Positions 10,136-20,361 of a stretch of DNA of 64,000 bases are shown here, piece after piece. This stretch comes from an uncultured Actinomycetes bacterium (lineage in GTDB: Bacteria > Actinomycetota > Actinomycetes > Mycobacteriales > Nakamurellaceae), in the NCBI GenBank assembly GCA_937926105.1, contig CALANS010000182.1:167343-231342 (forward strand), given 5' to 3'. The notes under the pieces were generated by a model. The model was not told where the DNA came from. It worked only from the letters and a program-made list of their open reading frames with translations, and did no database searches. How positions within the stretch are numbered: the stretch's first letter is position 1; the number at the start of each line of letters is the position of its first letter. Both the position numbers and the translations under genes were made by a program.

Positions 10136-11367
10136 CGAACGACGGAGCCTTTGACCTGCGAGTTGATCTGCAGGGTCCCGACCGTGGGTGGATTTCCGTG
10201 GGACGGCTGGCTCGCTCGAACGAACGGACCACCTTTGTTTCGTTTGAGCAGTATTGGCGGCAAGCGCATCGGCCCATATTGGGGCAGGTCTTCGAGCAAC
10301 GTGGTCCATCGTGGAGACCGTCAGCGTCGGTAGCGCTGCCGACATGGTTTTCGAACCTGCTTCCGGAAGGGATCCTGAGACGTGCCATTGCGCAGTCGGC
10401 GCATGTTGCGGAGGCCCGCGAGTTTCATCTGTTGGCGCGCATCGGTGGCGACGACCTTCCGGGCGCGGTTCGGGTGGTGCCGATTCCTCGTGGAGAAGAC
10501 GCCAGTGAGTTCGAGGAGCCCGATGAGCTCACGGACTCGGCGTCAAGCGTGCCGCAGTCACTGAAGTTCTCGTTGGCCGGCGTGCAGTTGAAGTTTTCTG
10601 TCGCCGATCACGACAGGGGGTTGACGGTACCGGCGCGTGGCGACGCGGGAACCTGGATTGCGAAATTGCCGGACCGGCGGGCGGGATTCGACGGTGTGCC
10701 GGAGTCGGAGTTCGCCGCGATGGAATTTGCACGAGAATCGGGTGTGGATGTGCCCGTCACCCGGCTGGTCGACATCAATGCGATCACCGGCCTGCCCGAT
10801 TGGGCGGTGCGGGGCGGCGGCATGGCGCTGCTGGTCGAGCGGTTCGATCGTCGGTCGGGAGCCCGCGTCCACGTCGAAGAGCTGGCCCAAGTCCTGGACA
10901 TACGACCCTCTCGCAAGTACCAGCGGGCGAATGTCGAAACGGTCGCCCGGGCCGTCGCCGCCCTCGACGCACCGGAGGCGGTCGGCGAGGTGATCGACCG
11001 AGTCGTCGTGAATGTGCTGGTCGGCAACGGCGATGCCCACACCAAGAACTGGGCGTTCACCTACCCTGACGGTCGCAACGCGCGGTTGAGCCCTGCATAC
11101 GACATCGTTCCGACGGTCCTGTACCTGCCCGACGATGACCTGGGGCTCAATCTGAACGGTTCCCGGCGCTTCGAGGATGTGGGCCTCGACTCGTTCGAAC
11201 AACTTGCGGCGAAGGCCGGGTGGGATGGCGGGCTCGGCCGGCAGCGGGCGGTTGCCGCGGTGGAACGGGCATTACAGGCGTGGCCGGTCCTGGTGGAGAA
11301 CCTGGCCGCCGACGCCGCCGCAGAGCTGACCCGGCGGCGGGACACGCTCCGCAAGCTCTTGCCCTGA
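10132..11367 (+). CDS. HipA-family serine/threonine kinase without HipB
   Basis: A 411-residue HipA-like protein. The N-terminal HipA_N subdomain shows FSNLLPEG (about residues 73-80) and GGDDLPGAV. The kinase part has the SLAGVQLKFS loop, an ATP-binding Lys in TWIAKLP (K178), LLVERFDRR, the catalytic loop GNGDAHTKNW (D301, N306) and the metal-binding Asp in SPAYDI (D324). All core kinase residues are therefore present. E. coli HipA phosphorylates glutamyl-tRNA synthetase and is held by the HTH antitoxin HipB. Here no HTH gene is adjacent; the partner is the DUF262 gene, coupled through a four-base overlap. Toxin, effector or antitoxin roles are all possible. The target is unknown. Confidence 0.88.
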   Translation: MTNDGAFDLRVDLQGPDRGWISVGRLARSNERTTFVSFEQYWRQAHRPILGQVFEQRGPSWRPSASVALPTWFSNLLPEGILRRAIAQSAHVAEAREFHLLARIGGDDLPGAVRVVPIPRGEDASEFEEPDELTDSASSVPQSLKFSLAGVQLKFSVADHDRGLTVPARGDAGTWIAKLPDRRAGFDGVPESEFAAMEFARESGVDVPVTRLVDINAITGLPDWAVRGGGMALLVERFDRRSGARVHVEELAQVLDIRPSRKYQRANVETVARAVAALDAPEAVGEVIDRVVVNVLVGNGDAHTKNWAFTYPDGRNARLSPAYDIVPTVLYLPDDDLGLNLNGSRRFEDVGLDSFEQLAAKAGWDGGLGRQRAVAAVERALQAWPVLVENLAADAAAELTRRRDTLRKLLP

Positions 11368-11607
11368 CAGCGCTGTTGCTGGGCCGATCCTGCTGTTCTC
11401 ACGGACCGGATTCGTGCAGTAGAGTGATCCACGCTAGGCCAGTGCTGTCCTGGTGACCGATCCGGTCACGACGGCACCTCGGCGATCCCGACCCCGTGCG
11501 ACGACCGGTTTCGGTCCGGTTCCCGTGGTTCGTGATGCCCGCCCTTCGTAGCAACGGCGCTGCCGTCGGCGAGACGCGACCGCACCCACCGCCATCGGGA
11601 TGTAGCC
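11368..11607. other. Intergenic region between hipA-like gene and gltB
   Basis: 240 bases with no supported gene. A possible -10 (TAGAGT) occurs near 11420-11425 with TTCTCA about 18 bases before it, which could drive gltB through a leader of about 180 bases. No terminator hairpin with a U-tract is visible after the hipA-like gene. Confidence 0.3.
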
Positions 11608-14600
11608 ATGCCATCGACTCCACCGACCGCCTTGAGGCACCCGGCGGCGCTGCCATCGGCCGCGCCGCACGCTGGATCACCCACCCGGCCGGACGCACTG
11701 CCGTTCTCGGCATCGCCCGGCGCGCAAGGGTTGTACGACCCGTCCTTCGAGCGCGACGCCTGCGGAGTCGCCGCCATCGTGGACATCCACGGCCGGCGCA
11801 GCCACGACGTGATCACCGACGCCGTCACCGCCCTGCGCAACATGGACCACCGGGGCGCCGCGGGCGCCGACCCGTGCGTTGGCGACGGAGCCGGGCTGCT
11901 GCTGCAGATCCCCGACGAGTTGCTGCGCGCGGTGTGCCCCTTCCCGTTGCCGGAGCGCGACCCCGCGGGCGAGCCCGGCCAGGCCTACGCGGTGGGCATC
12001 GCCTTCCTGCCCGCCGACCCCGGTGAGCGCGCCCGCGCCAGGCGCCTGATCGAAGACATCGTCACCGACGAGCGCCTGGACCTCGTCGGCTGGCGCCCGG
12101 TCCCCGTCGACCCCGCCGGATCCGGCGCCGGGCAGGCCGCCCTGGAGGTCATGCCGGCCATGGAACAGCTCGTCCTGGCGGCTCCGGCGCCCACCGGCGA
12201 ACCCCGTCCGCAGGGTGTGGCGCTGGACCGGCTGGTCTACCCGGCCCGCAAGCGCATCGAGCACGACTCCGTCACCGCCGGCTGCGCCGTCTACTTCCCG
12301 TCCCTGTCCTCGCGCACCCTGGTGTACAAGGGCATGCTCACCACCGACCAGCTTGCCCCGTTCTTCCCCGACCTCACCGACCCGCGCACCAGCAGCGCCA
12401 TCGCCGTGGTGCACTCCCGGTTTTCCACCAACACCTTCCCGGCCTGGCCGCTGGCCCACCCGTTCCGGTACATCGCGCACAACGGCGAGATCAACACCAT
12501 CCGCGGCAACCGGAACCGGATGCGCGCCCGAGAATCGTTGCTGGCCACCGACGCCATTCCCGGCGACCTGGCGCGGACGTTCCCGCTGTGCACCCCGGGC
12601 GCCTCCGACTCGGCCACCTTCGACGAGGTCCTGGAACTGCTGCACCTGGCCGGCCGGTCGCTGCCGCACGCGGTGCTGATGATGATTCCCGAGGCCTGGC
12701 AACACAAGCCGGGCATGGACCCCGACATGCAGGCCTTCGCCGAGTTCCACGCCTCGCTGATCGAACCCTGGGACGGTCCGGCCTGCGTCACCTTCACCGA
12801 CGGCACCCTGCTCGGCGCGGTGCTGGACCGCAACGGGCTGCGCCCGGGACGCTGGTGGCTCACCGCCGGCGGCCGGGTGATCCTGGCCAGCGAATCCGGG
12901 GTGCTGCCCATCCCGCCCTCGCAGGTGGTCCGCCGCGGTCGGTTGCAGCCGGGCCGAATGTTCCTGGTGGACACCGCATCCGGGCGGATTGTGCCGGATC
13001 AGGAGATCAAGCGTGAGCTGGCCGCCGGGCAGCGCTACCGGGACTGGGTGGACGCGGGGCTGCTACGCCTGGCGGACCTGCCCGACCGCCAGCACGTCGT
13101 TCCGGACCACCTGGCGGTGCTGCGCCGCCAGCAACTGTTCGGCTACACCGAAGAGGAACTGCGGGTACTGCTGACCCCGATGGCCACAGCCGGGGCCGAA
13201 GGCACCGGATCCATGGGCGACGACACGCCGCAGGCGGTGCTCTCGGATCGGCCGCGGATGATCTTCGACTACTTCACCCAGCTGTTCGCGCAGGTCACCA
13301 ACCCACCGCTGGATGCGGTGCGCGAAGCCATCGTCACCTCCATGGCCAGCGTGATCGGACCCGAGCAGAACCTGCTGGACGCCGGTCCGGCGTCCTGCCG
13401 GCAGATCCTGCTGCCCACCCCGGTGATCGACAACGATGAGCTGGCCAAGCTGGTGGGCATCAACGACGATGGCGATCTGCCGGGTTATGCGGCCGCGGTG
13501 ATCGCCGGGCACTATCGGGTGGCCGGCGGCGGCGCCGCGCTGGCGGCGGCCATCGAACGGGTGCGGGCCGAGGTGGACGAGGCCATCGCCTGCGGTGCCG
13601 GCACCATCGTGCTCTCCGATCGCGACTCGGACGCCGAGCACGCGCCGATCCCGTCGTTGCTGCTGACCTCCGCCGTGCACCAGCATCTGATCCGGGTCAA
13701 GGCTCGCACCCGGGTGGCGCTGGTGGTGGAGAGCGGAGACGCCCGCGAGGTGCACCACCTGGCGCTGTTGCTCGGCTACGGAGCCGGCGCGGTGAACCCT
13801 TACCTGGCATTGGAAACCGTGGAGGACATGGCGGAATCCGGTCTGCTGGGCGACGTCTCGCCGGCCGCTGCCATCACCAACCTGCTGCACGCGCTGACCA
13901 AGGGCGTGCTCAAGGTGATGAGCAAGATGGGCATCTCCACCATCGGCTCCTACCGATGCGCCCAGGTATTCGCCAGCTTTGGTCTGCAGCAGCAGGTGCT
14001 CGACGAGTACTTCACCGGCACCGTCACCCGGACCGGTGGTACCGGCCTGGACCGCATCGCCGCCGACGTGGCCGCCCGGCACGCGCTGGCCTTCACCCCG
14101 AACCCCACCGCGCTGCAGCACCGCGGACTGGAGGTGGGCGGCCAGTACCAGTGGCGCCGTGAGGGCGAGCGGCACCTGTTCAATCCCGAGACCGTGTACC
14201 TGTTGCAGCATTCCACCCGGACTCAGCAGCGCTCGGTGTTCCGCCGGTACACCGATGCGGTGGACGCGGACTCCCGGGACGGCGGCACCCTGCGGGGCCT
14301 GTTCGAGCTGCGCACCGGGACGCGTCCGGCGGTTCCGGTCGGCGAGGTCGAGCCCGCCTCGGAGATCGTCCGGCGGTTCGTCACCGGTGCGATGTCCTAC
14401 GGATCGATCTCGATCGAGGCGCACGAGACGCTGGCCATCGCCATGAACCGGCTGGGCGGACGGTCCAACACCGGCGAGGGCGGAGAGGACGTCGAGCGGT
14501 TGCTGGATCCGCGCCGACGGTCGGCCATCAAGCAGGTGGCATCCGGCCGGTTCGGTGTCACCAGCGCCTATCTGGTGAACGCGGACGAGATCCAGATCAA

Positions 14601-16284
14601 GATGGCGCAGGGCGCGAAACCCGGCGAGGGCGGCCAGCTCCCGGGGCACAAGGTGTATCCGTGGATCGCGGCTACCCGGCACGCCACCCCCGGGGTGGGC
14701 CTGATCTCTCCGCCGCCGCACCACGACATCTACTCCATCGAGGACCTCAAGCAGCTCATCTTCGATCTGCACTGCGCGAATCCGGTGGCGCGCATCTCGG
14801 TCAAGCTGGTGGCCGAGCCGGGCGTCGGGACCGTCGCCGCCGGCGTCACCAAGGCGCACGCCGACACCGTGATCGTCGCCGGGCACGACGGCGGAACCGG
14901 TGCGGCGCCGCTGACCTCGCTCAAACACACCGGCCAGCCCTGGGAGTTGGGCCTGGCCGAGGTGCAGCAGACGTTGCGGTTGAACCGGCTTCGCGACCAG
15001 GTGCGGGTGCAGGTGGACGGTGGGCTGAAGACCGGCCGCGACGTGGTAATCGCGGCGTTGCTCGGGGCGGAGGAGTTCGGGTTTGCCACCGCACCACTGG
15101 TGGTGGCGGGCTGCGTGATGATGCGGGTGTGCCACCTGGACACCTGCCCGGTAGGTATCGCCACCCAAAATCCGGTGCTGCGCAAGCGGTTCACCGGCAC
15201 CCCGGAGTTCGTGGAGACCTTCTTCCTGTTCCTGGCCGACCAGGTGCGAGAGGTGCTGGCCGAGTTGGGATTCCGCACGCTGGACGAGGCGGTCGGGCAC
15301 GCCGAGCTGCTGGATGTGTCGGCCGCCGTCGCCGACGGGCGGTCCCGGGGCATCGACCTGGCGCCGTTGCTGCAGGTCGCCGACTCCGATGCCGGTCTGC
15401 GCTGCACCGCCCCCGCCCGACAGGAACTGTCCGGCATCCTGGACGCCCGGCTGCTGGTCGCCGCCGAACCCGCGCTGGCGGCCGGCGAGCCGGTCCGGAT
15501 CGACACCGACGTGCACAACATCGATCGGGCGGTAGGCACACTGCTCGGCGCGGAGGTCACCAGGCGTCGCGGCCCCGACGGGTTGCCGGACGGCACTATC
15601 CGGGTCGAGCTCACCGGTACCGCCGGACAGTCGCTGGGCGCGTTCCTGCCCCGCGGCGTCGAGATCACCCTCACCGGGGACGCCAACGACTACGTCGGCA
15701 AGGGCCTGTCCGGTGGGGTGCTGGCGGTGCGTCCGGACCCCGATACTCCGGTGGCGCCCACCGACGCCGGCCGCCAGGTGATTGCCGGCAACACCATCGG
15801 ATATGGCGCCACCTCGGGAGCGATATACCTGCGCGGGGTGGTGGGGGAGCGGTTCGGGGTGCGCAATTCCGGGGCGCTGCTGGTATGCGAGGGCGCCGGA
15901 GACCATGCGGTGGAGTACATGACTGGCGGACGTGCGGTGATCCTCGGACCCACCGGGCGCAACGTGGGGGCCGGGATGAGCGGCGGCATGGCGTTCCTGC
16001 TGGACGCGGACCCGGCCGCGGTGAACACCGAACTGGTCGATCTGGCCGGCCCCGACGCCGGCGACACCGACTGGCTGGCCGGGGTGCTCGCCGACCACGT
16101 GGCACGCACCGGGAGCCCGCTGGCGGCCTCGCTGCTGGCGGATTGGCCCACCGCGGCCGGCCGGTTCACCCGGATCCTGCCGCGCGACTATGCCCGGGTG
16201 CTACAGGTCCGGCGGCGCGCCGCGGACGACGGTCTGGACGCCGCCCGCACCGACGAGCTGATCATGGAGGTGACTCGTGGCTGA
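11608..16284 (+). CDS. gltB: Glutamate synthase (NADPH) large subunit
   Basis: Makes two glutamates from glutamine and 2-oxoglutarate together with GltD. The 1558-residue chain has the order expected. First is a short pro-region; then comes the nucleophile Cys52 in [19 protein letters not shown], which is normally exposed by cleavage. The glutaminase domain includes [19 protein letters not shown]. The central and FMN-binding domains follow, with [15 protein letters not shown] and [15 protein letters not shown]. The iron-sulfur cluster cysteines lie in [15 protein letters not shown], and the chain ends in a GXGXG beta-helix domain. The ATG at 11608 gives a pro-region of about 50 residues, longer than the roughly 20 usual in this phylum; a later start is possible. 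It overlaps gltD by 8 bases. Confidence 0.97.
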   Translation: MPSTPPTALRHPAALPSAAPHAGSPTRPDALPFSASPGAQGLYDPSFERDACGVAAIVDIHGRRSHDVITDAVTALRNMDHRGAAGADPCVGDGAGLLLQIPDELLRAVCPFPLPERDPAGEPGQAYAVGIAFLPADPGERARARRLIEDIVTDERLDLVGWRPVPVDPAGSGAGQAALEVMPAMEQLVLAAPAPTGEPRPQGVALDRLVYPARKRIEHDSVTAGCAVYFPSLSSRTLVYKGMLTTDQLAPFFPDLTDPRTSSAIAVVHSRFSTNTFPAWPLAHPFRYIAHNGEINTIRGNRNRMRARESLLATDAIPGDLARTFPLCTPGASDSATFDEVLELLHLAGRSLPHAVLMMIPEAWQHKPGMDPDMQAFAEFHASLIEPWDGPACVTFTDGTLLGAVLDRNGLRPGRWWLTAGGRVILASESGVLPIPPSQVVRRGRLQPGRMFLVDTASGRIVPDQEIKRELAAGQRYRDWVDAGLLRLADLPDRQHVVPDHLAVLRRQQLFGYTEEELRVLLTPMATAGAEGTGSMGDDTPQAVLSDRPRMIFDYFTQLFAQVTNPPLDAVREAIVTSMASVIGPEQNLLDAGPASCRQILLPTPVIDNDELAKLVGINDDGDLPGYAAAVIAGHYRVAGGGAALAAAIERVRAEVDEAIACGAGTIVLSDRDSDAEHAPIPSLLLTSAVHQHLIRVKARTRVALVVESGDAREVHHLALLLGYGAGAVNPYLALETVEDMAESGLLGDVSPAAAITNLLHALTKGVLKVMSKMGISTIGSYRCAQVFASFGLQQQVLDEYFTGTVTRTGGTGLDRIAADVAARHALAFTPNPTALQHRGLEVGGQYQWRREGERHLFNPETVYLLQHSTRTQQRSVFRRYTDAVDADSRDGGTLRGLFELRTGTRPAVPVGEVEPASEIVRRFVTGAMSYGSISIEAHETLAIAMNRLGGRSNTGEGGEDVERLLDPRRRSAIKQVASGRFGVTSAYLVNADEIQIKMAQGAKPGEGGQLPGHKVYPWIAATRHATPGVGLISPPPHHDIYSIEDLKQLIFDLHCANPVARISVKLVAEPGVGTVAAGVTKAHADTVIVAGHDGGTGAAPLTSLKHTGQPWELGLAEVQQTLRLNRLRDQVRVQVDGGLKTGRDVVIAALLGAEEFGFATAPLVVAGCVMMRVCHLDTCPVGIATQNPVLRKRFTGTPEFVETFFLFLADQVREVLAELGFRTLDEAVGHAELLDVSAAVADGRSRGIDLAPLLQVADSDAGLRCTAPARQELSGILDARLLVAAEPALAAGEPVRIDTDVHNIDRAVGTLLGAEVTRRRGPDGLPDGTIRVELTGTAGQSLGAFLPRGVEITLTGDANDYVGKGLSGGVLAVRPDPDTPVAPTDAGRQVIAGNTIGYGATSGAIYLRGVVGERFGVRNSGALLVCEGAGDHAVEYMTGGRAVILGPTGRNVGAGMSGGMAFLLDADPAAVNTELVDLAGPDAGDTDWLAGVLADHVARTGSPLAASLLADWPTAAGRFTRILPRDYARVLQVRRRAADDGLDAARTDELIMEVTRG

Positions 16285-17746
16285 CCCGCGCGGCTTTCTG
16301 CGGTTCGAGCGGCACACCCCGGAGCATCGGCCGGTTCCGGAGCGGCTGCGGGACTGGCGCGAGGTGTACGAACCGTTCCCGGCACAGGCCACGGCCGAGC
16401 AGGCCACTCGCTGCATGGACTGCGGGGTCCCGTTCTGCCACCAGGGGTGCCCGCTGGGCAATCTGATCCCGGAGTGGAACGACCTGGTCCGGCTGAACCG
16501 GTGGGAGGACGCCTCGGAGCGGCTGCACGCCACCAACAACTTCCCGGAGTTCACCGGGCGGCTGTGCCCGGCGCCGTGCGAGGGCGCATGCGTGCTGGGC
16601 ATCGACGACGAGCCGGTGACGATCAAGCTCATCGAGCAGGAGATCGCCGACCGCGCCATTGCCGCCGGCTACGGCCTGACGCCGCGACCGCCGGAGCTTG
16701 AGACGGGGCGGCGGGTGGCGGTGATCGGATCCGGTCCGGCCGGGCTGGCGGCCGCCCAGCAACTACGGCGCGCCGGGCATGCGGTGACGGTGTTCGAGCG
16801 GGAGAGCAGGATCGGCGGGTTGCTGCGCTACGGCATCCCGGAGTACAAGATGGCCTCCGCGGTGCTGGACCGGCGGCTGGATCAGCTGGCCGCCGAGGGC
16901 GTGCGCTTCCTGACGCACTGCGAGGTGGGCGTCGACCTGGCGCCGGTCGAGCTGATGGCCCGGTTCGACGCGGTGGTGGTGGCGATCGGTGCGACGGTGC
17001 CCCGGGAACTGGACCTGCCCGGCAGGCACGCTGCCGGCGTGCACCTGGCGATGGAGTACCTGGTCGGATCCAACAAGGCCGTCGAGCAGCCGGCGGGTGC
17101 GGGGCTCGCCCCGGTCGAGCCGGCGATCACGGCCGCCGGCAAGCACGTGGTGATCATCGGCGGCGGTGACACCGGGACCGACTGCTATGGCACGGCGCTC
17201 CGGCAGGGCGCGGCCAGCGTCACCCAGCTGGACATCCGGCGCCAGCCCCCGCCGACCCGGGACCCGTCGACGCCGTGGCCGACGTACCCACTGCTGCTGC
17301 GCTCCGCGACCCCCTATGAGGAGGGTGGTGAGCGGCTGTTCGGCGTGAACTCCACCCTGTTCGAGCAGCGCGACGGCGCGGTCTGCGCGATCCATCTGCA
17401 GGAGGGCACCCGGGTGCCGGGCGGCTTCGTGCCGACGCCCGGCACCGAGACCCGCATTGATGCGGACCTGGTGCTGTTGGCGCTGGGCTTCGCGGGGCCG
17501 GAGACCGGCGGGCTGGTGCGCGAGCTGGGAATCTCGGTCACCCGACGCGGCACGCTGCGCCGGGACGCGAGCTACGCCAGCAGCGTTCCGGGGGTGTTCG
17601 TGGCCGGAGACGCCGGGCGCGGGCAGTCGCTGATCGTGTGGGCGATCGCCGAGGGCCGCTCGGCGGCCGCGGGTGTGGACGCCTATCTGGCCGGGTCCTC
17701 GGCGCTGCCCCGCGCGCTGGAGCCGACGGCGATGCCGCTGGCCTGA
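16277..17746 (+). CDS. gltD: Glutamate synthase small subunit
   Basis: Supplies electrons from NADPH through FAD and iron-sulfur clusters to GltB. The 489-residue protein starts at GTG 16277 ([10 protein letters not shown], as in mycobacteria). Cysteine motifs [17 protein letters not shown] and [12 protein letters not shown] bind two 4Fe-4S clusters. Two Rossmann motifs follow: [13 protein letters not shown] for FAD and [12 protein letters not shown] for NADPH. The C-terminal [19 protein letters not shown] is the family FAD-end motif. The start lies 8 bases before the end of gltB, so the subunits are translationally coupled. gltBD between lgt and pyk is also seen in other actinobacteria. Confidence 0.97.
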   Translation: MADPRGFLRFERHTPEHRPVPERLRDWREVYEPFPAQATAEQATRCMDCGVPFCHQGCPLGNLIPEWNDLVRLNRWEDASERLHATNNFPEFTGRLCPAPCEGACVLGIDDEPVTIKLIEQEIADRAIAAGYGLTPRPPELETGRRVAVIGSGPAGLAAAQQLRRAGHAVTVFERESRIGGLLRYGIPEYKMASAVLDRRLDQLAAEGVRFLTHCEVGVDLAPVELMARFDAVVVAIGATVPRELDLPGRHAAGVHLAMEYLVGSNKAVEQPAGAGLAPVEPAITAAGKHVVIIGGGDTGTDCYGTALRQGAASVTQLDIRRQPPPTRDPSTPWPTYPLLLRSATPYEEGGERLFGVNSTLFEQRDGAVCAIHLQEGTRVPGGFVPTPGTETRIDADLVLLALGFAGPETGGLVRELGISVTRRGTLRRDASYASSVPGVFVAGDAGRGQSLIVWAIAEGRSAAAGVDAYLAGSSALPRALEPTAMPLA

Positions 17747-17825
17747 GCGGAACCCGGCGGGACGGCGACATGGGTGAGCGCGGGCCCTTCGGAATCGTTC
17801 AAGCTGCGCCGAGTACGCTCACCGA

Positions 17826-17841
17826 TGTGACAGCGCTCACC
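17826..17841. promoter_or_regulatory. CRP/GlxR-like operator upstream of pyk
   Basis: TGTGA-N6-TCACC, 39 bases before the pyk start, matches the TGTGA-N6-TCACA consensus of cAMP-receptor-type regulators (CRP, GlxR, Cmr) except for the last base. A possible -10 box (TACGCT) lies just upstream at about 17813-17818, so a regulator bound here would sit at or just after the transcription start and probably repress. Confidence 0.5.
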
Positions 17842-17879
17842 ATGCCGGTGGGCGCCCGCTCGACTCGGAAGGTCACCGG

Positions 17880-19301
17880 ATGAACCGCCGCGCCAAGATC
17901 GTCTGCACCCTCGGCCCCGCGACCTCCAGCCCGGAGGCCCTCGGCGACCTGGTGGCTGCGGGCATGGACGTGGCCCGGATGAACTTCTCGCACGGCGACC
18001 ACGCCGACCACCGGGCGGTGTACGAGCGGGTGCGCGCCGCCGCGGAGGGCGCCGGTCGGCCCATCGGCATCCTCGCCGACTTGCAAGGTCCCAAGATCCG
18101 GCTGGGCCGGTTCGCCGACGGCCCCGTGCAGTGGGCCACCGGGGAGCAGGTCGCCATCACCGTCGACGACATTGTCGGCGACCACGACCGGGTGTCGACC
18201 ACCTACGGCGGCCTGGCCAGCGACGCCCGTCCCGGCGACCGGCTACTGATCGACGACGGCAAGGTCGGGCTGAAGGTCGATGAGGTCCGCGGCAGCGATG
18301 TGATCTGCACCGTCACCGAGGGCGGTGAGGTCTCCAACAACAAGGGCATCTCGTTGCCGGGGATGAACGTCTCGGTACCCGCGATGAGCCAGAAGGACAT
18401 CGACGATCTGAAGTTCGCGCTGGAACTCGGAGTCGACTTCGTGGCGCTCTCCTTCGTGCGGTCGGCGGGGGATGTGGACCTGGTGCGCGCCGTCATGGAC
18501 GAGGTCGGCGCGCCGCACGTCCCCGTCATCGCCAAGCTGGAGAAGCCCGAGGCGGTGGCCAATCTCGAGGCGATCGTGCTGGCCTTCGACGGAGTGATGG
18601 TGGCCCGCGGCGACCTGGGTGTGGAACTCCCGCTGGAGCAGGTGCCGCTGGTGCAAAAGCGCGCGGTGCAGATCGCGCGGGAGAACGCCAAGCCGGTGAT
18701 CGTGGCGACCCAGATGCTCGACTCCATGATCGAGCACTCCCGGCCCACCCGGGCCGAGGCATCCGACGTGGCCAATGCGGTGCTGGACGGCGCGGATGCG
18801 GTGATGCTGTCGGGGGAGACCTCGGTCGGCAGGTATCCCACACTCGCGGTGCAGACCATGGCCCGGATCATCGAGGCCGTGGAGAACGAGTCGGTGGTGG
18901 TGCCGCCACTGACGCACGTGCCGCGCACCAAGCGGGGCGTGCTGTCCTATGCCGCGCGGGACATCGGCGAGCGCTTGAGCGTGGCCGCGCTGGTGGCGTT
19001 CACTCAGACGGGCGACACCGTGCGCCGGCTGGCCCGCCTGCACACCCGGCTGCCGCTGCTGGCCTTCACGCCCATGGGCACCACCTACCGGCAGCTGTCC
19101 CTGACCTGGGGCGTGCAGGCGTTCGTGGTGCCGGTCGTCGACTCCACCGACGCCATGGTGGGTCAGGTGGACGGTGCGGTGCTGCACATCGATGGGTTCG
19201 GTACCGGGGACACCGTGGTGATCGTCGCCGGCTCGCCGCCCAACACCAGTGGCTCGACCAACCTGATCCGGGTGCACCGCGTCGGGGCCGACGACATCTG
19301 A
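17880..19301 (+). CDS. pyk: Pyruvate kinase
   Basis: Last step of glycolysis: phosphoenolpyruvate plus ADP to pyruvate plus ATP. The 473-residue protein contains KIVCTLGPAT (start of the barrel), MNFSHGDH with the substrate Asn and Ser, ADLQGPKIRLG, the catalytic-lysine signature VIAKLEKPEAVANL, the metal-binding ARGDLGVELPLEQVP and ATQMLDSMIEHSRPTRAEASDVANAVLDG (read here in two overlapping blocks). The C-terminal domain is present with no phosphohistidine extension. The ATG at 17880 has a GGAAGG ribosome site 7 bases upstream. A CRP-like site precedes it. It matches pykA of M. tuberculosis in position and length. Confidence 0.97.
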   Translation: MNRRAKIVCTLGPATSSPEALGDLVAAGMDVARMNFSHGDHADHRAVYERVRAAAEGAGRPIGILADLQGPKIRLGRFADGPVQWATGEQVAITVDDIVGDHDRVSTTYGGLASDARPGDRLLIDDGKVGLKVDEVRGSDVICTVTEGGEVSNNKGISLPGMNVSVPAMSQKDIDDLKFALELGVDFVALSFVRSAGDVDLVRAVMDEVGAPHVPVIAKLEKPEAVANLEAIVLAFDGVMVARGDLGVELPLEQVPLVQKRAVQIARENAKPVIVATQMLDSMIEHSRPTRAEASDVANAVLDGADAVMLSGETSVGRYPTLAVQTMARIIEAVENESVVVPPLTHVPRTKRGVLSYAARDIGERLSVAALVAFTQTGDTVRRLARLHTRLPLLAFTPMGTTYRQLSLTWGVQAFVVPVVDSTDAMVGQVDGAVLHIDGFGTGDTVVIVAGSPPNTSGSTNLIRVHRVGADDI

Positions 19302-19439
19302 CGCTGACGCTGGGCACCAACCGGCGTCGCCGGCGCGTGCGAACTCGGCATCTCCCGTCACCCCCGTCACATTTCGGCCGAGTTGGTACGCGGCTGGAAC
19401 GGTGATCAGTGCGGTGACGGGGCGGCCGGCGCCGGGGCC

Positions 19440-19445
19440 TACGGT
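19440..19445 (+). promoter_or_regulatory. Predicted -10 box for leaderless tesB
   Basis: TACGGT ends 7 bases before GTG 19453. This argues for that start over GTG 19402, which would add 17 residues with no family support. Confidence 0.45.
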
Positions 19446-19452
19446 GGTCAGC

Positions 19453-20346
19453 GTGCCGCACGTACAACTGGACTCCGATGGAGTGCCCCGCGGGCAGCTG
19501 GTGCTGGATGCGCTGGTCGCCCTGCTGGACCTGGAACGTCTGGAGGACAACCTGTTTCGCGGCCGGTCGCCGGAGGTATCGCCGATCCGGGTGTTCGGCG
19601 GGCAGGTGGCCGCCCAGTCGCTGACGGCGGTCGGGCGCACCGTTCCGCCCGAGCGGCGCGTGCACTCGCTGCACGGCTACTTCATGCGCCCCGGTGACCC
19701 GCGGGTTCCGATCGTCTACGAGGTGGATCGCGCCCGGGACGGGCACTCGTTCACCACGCGCCGGGTGGTGGCCATCCAGCACGGGGTGCCGATCTTTGCG
19801 ATGTCTGCGTCGTTTCAGGTGCAGGAGCCGGGCGTGGACCACGGCATCGCCATGCCGGACGTGCCCGCCCCGGACGATCTGCCCAGCTATGCCGAGCGGC
19901 TCGCCCCCGCCCGGGAGTCGTTGCAGCCGCTGGCGAGCATTCCGCGCCCGTTCGACATCCGGTACGTCACCGACCCGCCCTGGTCGGCGCGGTCGGGCGG
20001 CCCCCGGCCCGGGGCGCGTACTCAGGTGTGGTTTCGCACCGACGGCGTGCTGCCGGATGACCCGCTGCTGCAGGTGTGCCTGATGGCCTACGCCTCCGAC
20101 CTCACGTTGCTGAACTCGGTGCTGATCAACCACGGCCTGGCCAGGGGGATAGACCGGCTGCAGATGGCGTCGCTGGATCACGCGATGTGGTTTCACCGGC
20201 CGTTCCGGATGGACGGGTGGGTGCTCTACGACACGGCCTCGCCCAGCGCTTCCGGGGCCCGCGGACTCGGTATGGGGCACTTCTTCTCGGCGGACGGACG
20301 GCTGCTGTCCACCGTGGTGCAGGAGGGGCTGGTCCGGCTGCGGTAG
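19453..20346 (+). CDS. tesB: Acyl-CoA thioesterase II
   Basis: Hydrolyses medium to long acyl-CoAs to free acid and CoA. The protein is a tandem double-hotdog enzyme. First hotdog: FGGQVAAQSLTAVGRTV, then VHSLHGYFMRPGDPRVP and DGHSFTTRRVVAIQHG. Second hotdog: ASLDHAMWFHRPFRMDGWVLYD and the terminal VVQEGLVRLR. These are the TesB family blocks, including the catalytic Asp-Thr/Gln type residues in DLTLLNS and LDHAMWFH. Position after pyk equals tesB1 of M. tuberculosis. The gene faces the decarboxylase gene tail to tail with only 15 bases between. Confidence 0.93.
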   Translation: MPHVQLDSDGVPRGQLVLDALVALLDLERLEDNLFRGRSPEVSPIRVFGGQVAAQSLTAVGRTVPPERRVHSLHGYFMRPGDPRVPIVYEVDRARDGHSFTTRRVVAIQHGVPIFAMSASFQVQEPGVDHGIAMPDVPAPDDLPSYAERLAPARESLQPLASIPRPFDIRYVTDPPWSARSGGPRPGARTQVWFRTDGVLPDDPLLQVCLMAYASDLTLLNSVLINHGLARGIDRLQMASLDHAMWFHRPFRMDGWVLYDTASPSASGARGLGMGHFFSADGRLLSTVVQEGLVRLR

Positions 20347-20361
20347 CGGCGGCTCCGCGGA

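Noticed and set aside
10132..11367. Classical HipBA toxin-antitoxin module
   Set aside because: No HTH (HipB) gene is adjacent on either side; the upstream partner is a DUF262 protein, so the standard label does not fit.
13063..16098. 1011-codon open frame on the minus strand
   Set aside because: Antisense shadow of gltB, with no recognisable motif.
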